Positions 8,967 through 17,400 of a stretch of DNA of 45,190 nt are shown here, piece by piece (the first letter of the stretch is position 1; each line of letters opens with the position of its first letter). The stretch comes from Spirulina sp. CCY15215 (GTDB lineage Bacteria; Cyanobacteriota; Cyanobacteriia; Cyanobacteriales; Spirulinaceae). The DNA lies in NCBI RefSeq assembly GCF_016888125.1, contig NZ_JACSWA010000610.1:1-45190 (forward strand), given 5' to 3'. A program made the translations under genes and the position numbers. The notes below the pieces were generated by a model. It was given only the letters and a program-made list of their open reading frames with translations, searched no databases and was not told the DNA's origin.

Positions 8967-9419
8967 TTAATGCAAAAATAAATAGCGAACTAAAAAAGCA
9001 CTAATTCCGCCTAAAGATGCCGTAAATAATACCCCGATAAATCCCCAAAGACGGTTATCTTGCTTATTCAGTTGTTCTTTGAAATCATCAATTCGTTGAT
9101 TTGTCCCTTCAATCTTGGTACTTTGAATATCAATTTGCTTACCAACCTCAATAATTCTTTTATCGAGTTCGTGAAACTGAGTATCAATTTTTTTATCAAG
9201 TTCGTGAAACTTGGTATCAATTCTTTTATCGAGTTCGCTAATCTTGATATCAACTTTTTTATCAAGTTCACTAAACTTGGTATCAACTTTTTTATCAAGT
9301 TCATTAAACTTGGTATCGATTCTTTTATCAAGTTCATTAAACTTGGTATCAAATTTGCGATCGAGATTAAGGATTAAATCTCCTAGTTCTTTGAGGCCAG
9401 TTTCGGAAGTGACAGTCAT
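8967..9419 (-). CDS. Tail-anchored coiled-coil protein with 11-residue repeats
   Basis: About 150 residues. The N-terminal ETGLKELGDLILNLDRKFD leads into 11-residue repeats of the form ELDK(K/R)(I/V)DTKF(N/H), then a less regular coil (QSTKIEGTNQRIDDFKEQLN), and ends in one membrane helix (WGFIGVLFTASLGGISAFLV) plus a few residues. The hendecad period suggests a right-handed coiled-coil rod standing on the membrane. An ATG at 9419 is chosen over the upstream TTG at 9428, because AAGGAG and GGAG lie at suitable distance only from the ATG. The N-terminus resembles the gene at the right edge (44784 onward), so the two look like paralogues. Function unknown. Confidence 0.75.
   Translation of the reverse strand: MTVTSETGLKELGDLILNLDRKFDTKFNELDKRIDTKFNELDKKVDTKFSELDKKVDIKISELDKRIDTKFHELDKKIDTQFHELDKRIIEVGKQIDIQSTKIEGTNQRIDDFKEQLNKQDNRLWGFIGVLFTASLGGISAFLVRYLFLH
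9161..9365. repeat. 33-bp tandem repeats inside the coiled-coil gene
   Basis: The landmark TATC(A/G)AG, or GATCGAG in the last unit, recurs at 9161, 9194, 9227, 9260, 9293, 9326 and 9359, an exact 33-bp period. Each unit encodes one 11-residue hendecad. The DNA similarity between units suggests recent slippage or expansion. Confidence 0.9.
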
Positions 9420-9604
9420 GGACTCCAATCTCCTTATTGTTTGTTAAACCTACATCAACTTACTGACACTTTATTTTATTCCCAAATTTGACCGATCTGA
9501 AATGCGATCGCCCTTTTTGGCTAAAATATTTTTAAAAATTGTCAAAGATGAAGAAATATGAATTAACCTAAGAAAGAACGCGATCGACTCTTCTCTAAGT
9601 TGTT

Positions 9605-10807
9605 ATGGTTCACAACGCATCTTCTCAATATTCCCTCACTTGGCTGCACAAAATGTCGGAAATTCCCCAAATGGCGTGGGATGAGTTAGCCCAACCTCTC
9701 GAAACGCCCTTTTTAGAATGGGAATGGCTGAATAATCTCGAAACCTCTGGTAGTGTAGCAGCAAAAACAGGATGGCAACCTTGTCATTTAACCGTATGGC
9801 GCGATCGCCAACTGGTTGCAGCAGCCCCTTTATATCTTAAAGGTCACAGTTACGGCGAGTTTGTTTTCGACCATCAATGGGGGGACCTCGCGCATCGTTT
9901 GGGGGTTTCTTACTATCCAAAACTGTTGGGAATGACTCCTTTTACTCCTGTGGTTGGTTATCGTTTTTTAATTGCCCCAGGAGAAGACGAGGACACTTTA
10001 ACAGAAATAATGGTAGGGGCGATCGACCATTTTTGCGATCGCAATCAACTCTCGGGATGCAATTTTCTCTTTGTCGATCCCGAATGGCGTAAAGTGATGG
10101 AATCTCATGGGTTTAGTAGTTGGTTACATCATAGTTATATTTGGGGAAATCTGGACTTTCAAACCTTTGATGACTATTTAAAGGTTTTTAATGCTAACCA
10201 ACGACGCAACATCAAACGAGAACGAAAATCTGTGACTAAAGCTGAGTTACGAATGGAAGTTTATACTGGAGAAGAAATTCCCCATTTTCTTTATCCTATG
10301 ATTCATCAATTTTACAGCAGTACCTGTAGTAAATTTTATTGGGGCAGTCAATATTTAACGCGCAAATTTTTTGAGCAATTGTATCCCAATTATAGCGATC
10401 GCGTTGTTCTCTTTGCAGCTTATTCTGACGAACAAGATACCAAGAAACCCGTCGGGATGTCTTTTTGTCTGCGAAAAGATAAGAACCTTTACGGACGTTA
10501 TTGGGGCAGTTTAGAAGAGTTTGATTGTCTTCATTTTGAAGCCTGTTATTATAAACCCATTGAATGGGCAATTTCTCAAGGTATTCAAATGTTCGATCCA
10601 GGGGCAGGAGGAAAACATAAGCGCCGCCGAGGATTTCCGGCAACACCTAACCATAGTTTACATCGTTTTTATGACCCTCGCATGAGAAAAATTCTCTGTT
10701 CTTATGTTGATGAAATCAACGACATGGAACAGCAGGAAATTGAGGCAATTAATCAAGATTTACCCTTCAATAAACAAGAAATTAACTTTAATTTCTGTAA
10801 TGATTAA
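9605..10807 (+). CDS. COG3146/DUF482 family protein, GNAT/FemAB-like acyltransferase
   Basis: This 400-residue protein matches the family annotated as 'peptidogalycan biosynthesis' or GNAT N-acetyltransferase (COG3146). Recognisable parts are FLEWEWLNNLETSGS near the N-terminus, LYLKGHSYGEFVFD, YYPKLLGMTPFTPVVGYRFL, the central NANQRRNIKRERK and the C-terminal FDPGAGGKHKRRRGF. The fold is related to FemAB, which adds amino acids to peptidoglycan cross-bridges using aminoacyl-tRNA, but the substrate of this family is not established. It is probably cytosolic, with no signal peptide or membrane segment. It is convergent with the secreted protein at 10826, and their 3' ends are 18 bp apart. Confidence 0.85.
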   Translation: MVHNASSQYSLTWLHKMSEIPQMAWDELAQPLETPFLEWEWLNNLETSGSVAAKTGWQPCHLTVWRDRQLVAAAPLYLKGHSYGEFVFDHQWGDLAHRLGVSYYPKLLGMTPFTPVVGYRFLIAPGEDEDTLTEIMVGAIDHFCDRNQLSGCNFLFVDPEWRKVMESHGFSSWLHHSYIWGNLDFQTFDDYLKVFNANQRRNIKRERKSVTKAELRMEVYTGEEIPHFLYPMIHQFYSSTCSKFYWGSQYLTRKFFEQLYPNYSDRVVLFAAYSDEQDTKKPVGMSFCLRKDKNLYGRYWGSLEEFDCLHFEACYYKPIEWAISQGIQMFDPGAGGKHKRRRGFPATPNHSLHRFYDPRMRKILCSYVDEINDMEQQEIEAINQDLPFNKQEINFNFCND

Positions 10808-10825
10808 GTCTTGAATCGCACAATT

Positions 10826-11533
10826 TTAGTAAAATTCTACCCGATAAATAGATTCATTAGTATCGAGGGAAAACCAAAAATTGAGCATTCCTCTACCAGT
10901 ATCAACATACATTTTTCCCACGGTAGAATCGCGGTAAAGTCTGGGGGAATAGTCCAACTCTTCTAGAAATTGGGAAACAACTTGGGCATTGCGACCAAGG
11001 AAACGCTTTAGTTCTGATGAACTCGGCGGCCATTGTGCAAAAGGTTCAAAAGCAGACCCTTCCTCGGAATCATATAAAAACGTTCCATTACACAAATTTC
11101 CATCTTTTTTAATGCAAGATTGAACGGGTTCTGTTAATACTATCTCACCATTTTCAAGGATCGTCAATTGAGAGTCATCAATCTGATAAAGTGCGATCGC
11201 GCTTCTGCCATAATATTCATGCTCATTTTCACCGGGAAGCGCCGCTACTCTGATGAATTTATTGGGGTCTTGACGATTGATGCTATAGTAATCTAAGCCA
11301 TTGCGATCGCCTCCTCTTCCCCCTTGACAAACATAGATATAAAAACTCTCTGTAACATAGCGAATCAAGGTTTCTCCACTGCCTCCATTCTCCGGACAAT
11401 ATCGAGGAGGTTGGCGCAGAAAACTATCAAAATTTTGACTGTTGACGGGAGAAGAAGGAAGGAGTACCAGTGTAAAACTGATCCCCCACCATGCAGCTAA
11501 ATTCAATAGTTTTAATGTATATCTTTGCTTCAT
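10826..11533 (-). CDS. Secreted protein of unknown function
   Basis: A 235-residue protein with a clear signal peptide: basic MKQR, hydrophobic LLNLAAWWGISFTLVLL, and likely cleavage after SSPVNS (about residue 32). The mature part has four cysteines (in RYCPENG, YVCQGG, QSCIKK and NLCNG), which could form two disulfides, and is rich in Tyr, Gly and Asn. The middle (YYSINRQDPNKFIRVAALPG, ALYQIDDSQLTILENG) is of beta-strand type. No family is recognised. It is expected in the periplasm or outside the cell. It is divergent from the ATP-grasp gene with about 93 bp between the starts. Confidence 0.7.
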   Translation of the reverse strand: MKQRYTLKLLNLAAWWGISFTLVLLPSSPVNSQNFDSFLRQPPRYCPENGGSGETLIRYVTESFYIYVCQGGRGGDRNGLDYYSINRQDPNKFIRVAALPGENEHEYYGRSAIALYQIDDSQLTILENGEIVLTEPVQSCIKKDGNLCNGTFLYDSEEGSAFEPFAQWPPSSSELKRFLGRNAQVVSQFLEELDYSPRLYRDSTVGKMYVDTGRGMLNFWFSLDTNESIYRVEFY

Positions 11534-11626
11534 TTGCTGATCTTGCTTTCTGATTTTATTTTGTCTATAATACTAAAACTGGAATGCCGAACGCAAGCAA
11601 TTTTTTGAATTTATCATTAAATCAAT

Positions 11627-12457
11627 ATGCTAACAAATATTCGCCTTTTAATCGAGGCGTGTAAACAACTAAAAATCGATTACGATATCCTTCACCCTAC
11701 AGAAAACTTAGTTCGAGTTAAATTACAACAAAACTATTACTTTGTCAACTATACAGTTCCCCTCATCAGTCAGGCGATCGCCAAAATTCTCATCGACAAA
11801 GAATATACCTATAGACTCCTTAAAGATTGTGTCAACAATCCTAAAACCCTGGCATTTTTAACTCCTTTTTGCGACGAAAAATATCAGCAATATTTGCATT
11901 TCGATACAGTTGGAAAAATTATAGGAGAAATCCAAACTCATTTTTCCTTCCCTGTCATTATTAAACGAAATCGCGGAACATCGGGAAATAATGTTTTTTT
12001 ATGTCAAAATGAACAGGAGGCGAATAATTCCCTAAAAACAATTTTTGATACTAATAGTAAAAATAGTGATTATGTTGCCTTAGCGCAAGAATATATTAAC
12101 ATCGAACAAGAATATCGAGCCGTATTTTTAGACCGAGAACTCATTTTACTTTATAATAAAGACAATAAAAATGCAAAATTTACAGGAAATTTAAGCCCCT
12201 TACATTGGGAAGGTGCAAAAGCGAGACATATTACCGATCGCCAGATCGTCACCGAAATCCAAAATTTTGTTAATCCCGTCTTTCAAAATCTCGACATCAG
12301 TTATGGTGGATTTGATATTGCCCGCGATCGCCACAATCAATTGTGGTTAATTGAAATCAATTCTCATCCCAATTATAATATTTTTGTCCGAGACAACAGC
12401 GAAGAAATTATCATCCAACTGTTCAAAAAAATTCTTAAAAAACTACAAGATCAATAA
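11627..12457 (+). CDS. ATP-grasp ligase, RimK/glutathione-synthetase-like
   Basis: The 276-residue protein has the ATP-grasp layout: a small N-terminal domain (1-75), then FPVIIKRNRGTSGNNVFLC (ATP-binding lysine and glycine-rich loop, near 118-136), ALAQEYINIEQEYRAVFLD (adenine-contact hinge and arginine), and WLIEINSHPNYN, whose Glu-x-Asn supplies the Mg2+ ligands. Such enzymes join a carboxylate to an amine through an acyl phosphate. The closest general types are RimK and cyanophycin-synthetase-like ligases, but the substrate is not readable. No dedicated substrate or partner gene lies nearby. It is lower in GC and richer in Asn and Lys than its neighbours, with few HIP1 sites, so horizontal origin is possible. 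Confidence 0.8.
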   Translation: MLTNIRLLIEACKQLKIDYDILHPTENLVRVKLQQNYYFVNYTVPLISQAIAKILIDKEYTYRLLKDCVNNPKTLAFLTPFCDEKYQQYLHFDTVGKIIGEIQTHFSFPVIIKRNRGTSGNNVFLCQNEQEANNSLKTIFDTNSKNSDYVALAQEYINIEQEYRAVFLDRELILLYNKDNKNAKFTGNLSPLHWEGAKARHITDRQIVTEIQNFVNPVFQNLDISYGGFDIARDRHNQLWLIEINSHPNYNIFVRDNSEEIIIQLFKKILKKLQDQ

Positions 12458-12464
12458 AAGATCG

Positions 12465-12499
12465 ATAACTGGTAACTGATAATTGATAACTGATGACTG
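12465..12499. repeat. Degenerate heptanucleotide tandem repeat
   Basis: Five consecutive 7-mers read ATAACTG, GTAACTG, ATAATTG, ATAACTG and ATGACTG, just after the ATP-grasp stop. They belong to the same type of short heptamer array as those at 23703 and 35373. Confidence 0.7.
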
Positions 12500-12610
12500 A
12501 AAAGGTTCGGTTCTCCTGCTATGGTAGAAACAGTAAAAGCGTTAATATTAAACTAACAGGAGGGATGTCGTCACCTTCAAACGCGAGTTTTTGTAAGAGG
12601 GTAAAGAGGA

Positions 12611-14101
12611 ATGGTTGGACTAGACTGGTCATTACCCACTTTAAGTCAAGTGGTAGAAAAAAGTGAGGAAAGTTGGGAAAAAGACGAGCAAAATTCCCAA
12701 CCCGACACCCTATATTCCATTAACACCCTATTAAAAGCAGAGGGTCAATGGTACAGTGCGATCGCCTCACTAGAACAATTATTGCTGAAATTAATCCCCT
12801 CTGAGAGGGAAACTTTGACGGAGACTTATCAAGGATTATTGCTGTCAGGATCGACCCCAGTTTTATGTAAACCCGAAATATTTTCTCACTTGAAAGTGGG
12901 AGTTTTTGCCCCAAAACGCCAACCGCAATTTTCCCTACCTGCTGCTTTTTGTCAATCTCAACAGACAAAAATGCCAACATTTCCAGAATATCCTCTCCTT
13001 GTAACAGATCCTCTTGCTAACGAGAGATTTTGCCTTGCTTTGACCCCTCAATTTGGGTTAGTTTTGGTTTTGGGAAAAGGAGTAAATGGAAAAATACAGT
13101 TTCGCTTTTCCTTCGATCCTGATGTTGTAAAATTAGCTTGGCAAACCCTGCGATCGCGCCTTATGATTCTCTGTAGCGATCGCCTTGCTTCCCTAGATAA
13201 AATTGCTGATCGCTTTGTCCCTTCTCCGACTCCAGATTATCGCCTCGTAACTGCTTTTAGTCGCCGTTTGTTGACAAATTTACCCGATAATTCTCCCCTG
13301 ATTTCCGTACAAACTACCGCTAATATCTCCTGTGATAAAAAGGAAGATAAAGAAAAAATAATAGAATCCGATCTCATTTCTGAAGTTGAATTACTGCAAG
13401 CACTAACTCACGAAATACGCACACCTTTGACAACCATTCGGATGTTGACACGGTTGTTATTGAAAAAGCAAGAAAATCTTGCCCCTAAAGCGATCGAACG
13501 TTTGGAAATTATCGATCGCGAATGTACAGATCAAATCGATCGCATGGAACTTATTTTTCGGGCTGCGGAGTTAGAAAGCAAACCGATAAAATCAGAAAAT
13601 GTGCAATTAATTCCCATTTCTCTCAAACAAATTATTCAACACAATATTCCTCGCTGGAAAAAACAAGCACAAGGAAGAAATATAACCCTTGATATCTTGC
13701 TTCCCGAACAATTACCTACTGTTTTCAGCAACCCAGAAATGTTGAGTCGCGTCCTTTCGGGACTCATGGAAAGTTTTACCCGCAGTTTACCAACTGGAGG
13801 ACAATTGCAAGTTCAAGTTGCTACAGCAGGACATCAATTAAAGGTACAACTGGTTTCAGAAAATGTTGCTTTAACCCACTCTTTAAAGTCAATGGGACAA
13901 TTATTAATGTTCCAACCCGAAACAGGAAATTTAAGTTTAAATCTCGATGTCACCAAAAATCTTTTTCAGATATTGGGAGGAAAACTAACAATTCGTCAAC
14001 GTCCCCAAAAGGGAGAAGTTTTAACTATTTTTCTACCTCTCGGAGTACATCATTCTCCTTTCAAAAAGCCCGATCTACAAAAGCAGAAAACTAAACTTTA
14101 G
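12611..14101 (+). CDS. Sensor histidine kinase with degenerate ATPase domain
   Basis: The 496-residue protein has an N-terminal sensory region (1-210) of unassigned type, a HisKA helix pair with phospho-acceptor His267 in LTHEIRTPLTTIRML, and a C-terminal HATPase_c-like domain ending in GEVLTIFLPLG. The N box is poor: NPEMLSRVLSGLMESFTRS lacks the usual asparagine. The G1 box DxGxG is absent, and only a G2-like stretch (NLSLNLDVTKNLFQILGG) remains. ATP binding may therefore be impaired or unusual. No membrane segment is seen, so it is probably cytosolic. No response regulator is adjacent, making it an orphan. The ATG at 12611 is preceded by AGAGGA. Confidence 0.85.
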   Translation: MVGLDWSLPTLSQVVEKSEESWEKDEQNSQPDTLYSINTLLKAEGQWYSAIASLEQLLLKLIPSERETLTETYQGLLLSGSTPVLCKPEIFSHLKVGVFAPKRQPQFSLPAAFCQSQQTKMPTFPEYPLLVTDPLANERFCLALTPQFGLVLVLGKGVNGKIQFRFSFDPDVVKLAWQTLRSRLMILCSDRLASLDKIADRFVPSPTPDYRLVTAFSRRLLTNLPDNSPLISVQTTANISCDKKEDKEKIIESDLISEVELLQALTHEIRTPLTTIRMLTRLLLKKQENLAPKAIERLEIIDRECTDQIDRMELIFRAAELESKPIKSENVQLIPISLKQIIQHNIPRWKKQAQGRNITLDILLPEQLPTVFSNPEMLSRVLSGLMESFTRSLPTGGQLQVQVATAGHQLKVQLVSENVALTHSLKSMGQLLMFQPETGNLSLNLDVTKNLFQILGGKLTIRQRPQKGEVLTIFLPLGVHHSPFKKPDLQKQKTKL

Positions 14102-14121
14102 TCTAGTTTAAATGTTACTCA

Positions 14122-14952
14122 CTAAAAACTTATTTTTCTGGCAATATGAAAAGCGGAAAGATAAGAGAATTCGATCTTGCTATAAAAATTCTTCTCAATT
14201 CTTTCTCTTAACCCTATAAATAATAATTCGCGATCGCGTTTTTCTATTCGTTGATAAGGAGAAAAAGTATCGAGAAGCAGTAAATAATCATCCACAGAAT
14301 AGGTAACTTGGCAGGGAATTTGTTCGGAAATTAAATCTTGAAATTGTCCCGATTTTAAGATTTCATCACCAAAATTTTTTAGGACTTCTTCTTGTTTATT
14401 TCTACCTTCATAACGGGAAAGCGAGGGAGCATATTTTTGATATACTTCCTGTAAGATTGTATATTCTTCATATCGGGGTTCTGGTTGTAAATTCCACAAT
14501 AAGATTAAATGACCTTCTTGTTTTAAAGCATTAGCAGTTTTGCCATAACTCACTTCTGGAGGTATCCAATGAAAAGAATTAGCCGCTAAAACAACATCAA
14601 ATTTTTCTGGTTCTAATTTCCATTCCTCAAAAGAAGTATTCATAATCTCAATCTGAGGATATGCGCTACAATTACTCTCTAAAAATTGGCAAGATTCTCG
14701 ACTGGGTTCGAGACAAACCATTGAGAAACCCAATTTAGCAAATCCAATGGTAGCATTACCAGGGCCGCTACCGATTTCTAAAATAGTTGCATCGGGACGC
14801 AATTGAACAACTTCGATCGCGCGATCGCATAATTCTTGAGGATAACGAGGTCTGACTCGATTATAAGCCTCAGCAACACTTGAATACCAAGTTTTGCGGA
14901 TTTCCAAATCTTGACTCGCATACCATTGTTTTTGTTTTTGCCAATTGTTCAT
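14122..14952 (-). CDS. Class I SAM-dependent methyltransferase
   Basis: A 276-residue protein with the Rossmann-type SAM site ILEIGSGPGNATIGFAKLG (motif I, about 57-75), the acidic end of strand 2 in CLEPSRES, and FDVVLAANSFHWI as motif II. The N-terminal VAEAYNRVRPRYPQEL is typical of the methyltransferase type 11/25 group. The acceptor is unknown, because the C-terminal part (about 160-276) that would choose it matches nothing I recognise. It is convergent with the histidine kinase gene and divergent from recJ, with about 46 bp between the starts. Confidence 0.88.
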   Translation of the reverse strand: MNNWQKQKQWYASQDLEIRKTWYSSVAEAYNRVRPRYPQELCDRAIEVVQLRPDATILEIGSGPGNATIGFAKLGFSMVCLEPSRESCQFLESNCSAYPQIEIMNTSFEEWKLEPEKFDVVLAANSFHWIPPEVSYGKTANALKQEGHLILLWNLQPEPRYEEYTILQEVYQKYAPSLSRYEGRNKQEEVLKNFGDEILKSGQFQDLISEQIPCQVTYSVDDYLLLLDTFSPYQRIEKRDRELLFIGLRERIEKNFYSKIEFSYLSAFHIARKISF

Positions 14953-14998
14953 TATCTTGATTTTTAGTTATACTCAAATATTAGCGTAAAATAAGCAA

Positions 14999-17377
14999 AT
15001 GAATTCTCTTTCTCCTCGATGGCAACTTCCCTCTACTCCCGATGTTCCTGCGGAATTTATTGCCGCGATTAAACCCTACTGTCCATCCTCAGAAGGGAAA
15101 ATTGCTGCACAATTACTCTGGCAAAGAAATATCAGTGATTTAGAAAAACTACCAGGATTTATTAATTGCGATCGCTATCAACCTGCGAGTCCTTTTGAGT
15201 TTGGCGAGGAGATGAAATATGCCATTAAACGCCTTCAGAAGGCACGAGAAGCAGGGGAAAAGGTGACAATCTGGGGGGACTTTGATGCAGATGGTATTAC
15301 CTCCACTAGCGTCCTCTGGGACGGTTTGGGACAGTTTTTTGCTCAATATTTGCAGTTAGATTATTATATTCCCAATCGCTTGAGTGAATCTCACGGTTTA
15401 AACATCCCCGGAATTGAAAGATTAGCAGCGACGGGAACAAAATTAATTGTTACCTGCGATACGGGAAGTACCAATATAGAAGAGATCGATCGCGCCGCAG
15501 AATTAGGCATTGATATTATTGTCACGGATCACCATACTTTACCAGAAAATCGTCCCAATGTTGTCGCAATTATTAATCCTCGTTATTTAGAACCAACTCA
15601 TCCTCTCTATCATCTTTCTGGGGTTGCTGTTGCTTATAAATTAGTCGAAGCACTTTACGAAACCTTTCCCAGAATTCCTCAAAAACCCCTCGCGGAATTA
15701 TTAGATTTAGTCGCTATTGGTTTAATTGCCGATCTCGTTGAATTAAAGGGAGACTGTCGCTATTTAGCACAAAAGGGAATCAAACAATTACAAAAACAAC
15801 TGAAAAATCCCACTCGTCCAGGGGTTGCTTTACTGTTAAAATTATGTCGGAGAAGTGGCGATCGCCCCACGGATATTTCCTTTGGTTTGGGTCCTCGAAT
15901 TAACGCAGTGAGTCGCATTCATGGAGATGCTAACTTTTGCGTAGAATTATTAACCAGTCCCGATCGCGATCGCTGTCAACATCTCGCCGAAGAAACAGAA
16001 CTCGCTAACAGTCGTCGCAAAGAATTACAAAAAAATGTTACAAATTCTGTTAAGAAAAAACTCGAACAACTTGACTTATCAACCACCTATGTTATTGTCT
16101 TAGAAGATTCGCAATGGTCCCCAGGAGTTTTAGGATTAGTTGCCGGACAAATTGCTCAAGAATATGGTCGTCCTACCATCTTATTAAGCACGCAAAATAA
16201 CGATCAGGCAACAGGAAACGAGCAACAGAAAACAGACCAAGAACCACAATTATCTCTTGCTAGGGGATCTGCGCGTTCTACCAATAAAATTGATCTTTAT
16301 CAATTAGTACATTCTCAAAAACATTTATTGCATCGTTTTGGAGGACATCCTTATGCAGCAGGTTTGAGTCTTCTGGTTGAAAATTTGCCGCTTTTTACTG
16401 AAGCAATTAATCAAGAAGTTCGCTTGCAAATTAACACAACAGAACTCACTCCCATCATTAGTGCAGATATTACCGTAACCGTTGCCGATTTAGGTAAAGA
16501 ATTGTTTAAAGAATTGAATCTTTTAGAACCTTGTGGTATGGGAAATCCCATTCCCAAACTCCTGATTGAAAATTGTTGGTTTACAAATATACGGCACAAG
16601 AATACGGAAGATCATCGCCGTAAAAAGATTCAATATATTAAAACAACCTTTGAGATAGGCGATCGCAGTTCATCCTCGAAATTTCCCGGTGTTTGGTGGG
16701 GACATTATAAACATGAATTACCCGCAAATCAAACCTGTGATGCTATTGTAGAATTAGATTATAATACCTATAAAAATCGATACGAAGTGCGCTTAATTGC
16801 TGTTCGCATTTGCAACAAAAATCAAAGCGATCGCAATGACTTTTATGCACCTAATATTCTTTTAGATTGGCGAGGTAAGATATTAGAAGCCGAAAAATTT
16901 AGCGCGACAATTCTACTCGAAGATTGTCCGACGAATTGGGAGAAAATTTCTGGAGAATTTCACAAAGCAGTTTTAGAAACCCAGAAACTTGCCCTTGCTT
17001 ATCCATCTCCAGACCCTTTAACCTCAGCAGAAATCTGGCACAAACTAGCAGGAATTGCTAAATATCTCCATCGTACAGCAGAAACAACAACCTATAAAAA
17101 GCTGCAAGAAAAACTTGAGATTAGTTCTCCAACCCTACTGTTAGGAATTGCAGCTTTAGAGGCGATCGGATTTGCAATTAAAAATAACCCTATCTCCCTA
17201 AAAATCACCGCAATAGAAGAACCTAAACCTCATCCAGAAGCGAAAATTAAACACTTTATTAATGCCCTAGAAGAAGAACAATTTCAACGCCAATATTTTT
17301 ATAAAGTTCCGGTAGATACATTGCAAAATACCTTATCCTTTGTTGCCCGCGATCGCAATACCACAAATACAGAATAA
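14999..17377 (+). CDS. recJ: Single-stranded-DNA-specific exonuclease RecJ
   Basis: The 792-residue protein belongs to the DHH phosphoesterase superfamily. Motif I is GDFDADGITSTS (Asp94, Asp96, Asp98), CDTG and VTDHH follow (DHH at 177-179), and the DHHA1 motif is RFGGHPYAAGLSL near 450. An OB-like region (LEPCGMGNPIPKLLIENCWF) comes next. RecJ degrades single-stranded DNA 5' to 3' in recombination and mismatch repair. The protein is longer than E. coli RecJ (577) through a C-terminal extension of about 200 residues with a helical segment (LHRTAETTTYKKLQEKLEIS), as in other cyanobacterial forms. All metal ligands seen are intact. It is convergent with guaB3 and shares the hairpin at 17378. 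Confidence 0.95.
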   Translation: MNSLSPRWQLPSTPDVPAEFIAAIKPYCPSSEGKIAAQLLWQRNISDLEKLPGFINCDRYQPASPFEFGEEMKYAIKRLQKAREAGEKVTIWGDFDADGITSTSVLWDGLGQFFAQYLQLDYYIPNRLSESHGLNIPGIERLAATGTKLIVTCDTGSTNIEEIDRAAELGIDIIVTDHHTLPENRPNVVAIINPRYLEPTHPLYHLSGVAVAYKLVEALYETFPRIPQKPLAELLDLVAIGLIADLVELKGDCRYLAQKGIKQLQKQLKNPTRPGVALLLKLCRRSGDRPTDISFGLGPRINAVSRIHGDANFCVELLTSPDRDRCQHLAEETELANSRRKELQKNVTNSVKKKLEQLDLSTTYVIVLEDSQWSPGVLGLVAGQIAQEYGRPTILLSTQNNDQATGNEQQKTDQEPQLSLARGSARSTNKIDLYQLVHSQKHLLHRFGGHPYAAGLSLLVENLPLFTEAINQEVRLQINTTELTPIISADITVTVADLGKELFKELNLLEPCGMGNPIPKLLIENCWFTNIRHKNTEDHRRKKIQYIKTTFEIGDRSSSSKFPGVWWGHYKHELPANQTCDAIVELDYNTYKNRYEVRLIAVRICNKNQSDRNDFYAPNILLDWRGKILEAEKFSATILLEDCPTNWEKISGEFHKAVLETQKLALAYPSPDPLTSAEIWHKLAGIAKYLHRTAETTTYKKLQEKLEISSPTLLLGIAALEAIGFAIKNNPISLKITAIEEPKPHPEAKIKHFINALEEEQFQRQYFYKVPVDTLQNTLSFVARDRNTTNTE

Positions 17378-17394
17378 GGTGGGCAATGCCCACC
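17378..17394. terminator. Hairpin between convergent recJ and guaB3
   Basis: GGTGGGC-AAT-GCCCACC is a perfect 7-bp stem with a 3-base loop, starting one base after the recJ stop and six bases before the guaB3 stop. It could act as a terminator in both directions, though no T-tract follows. Confidence 0.5.
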
Positions 17395-17400
17395 CGACGA

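Noticed and set aside
9060-9447. Plus-strand ORFs with repeated hydrophobic proteins opposite the coiled-coil gene
   Set aside because: They are antisense products of the 33-bp repeats; the minus-strand product has a coherent coiled coil and membrane anchor.
12500-12530. GGTTCGG stretch as part of a tRNA T-arm
   Set aside because: No cloverleaf arms could be drawn around it.
12565-12666. Short ORF of about 33 codons overlapping the histidine kinase start, next to AGGAGGG
   Set aside because: The Shine-Dalgarno sequence touches the ATG, which is too close for initiation, and the product resembles nothing.
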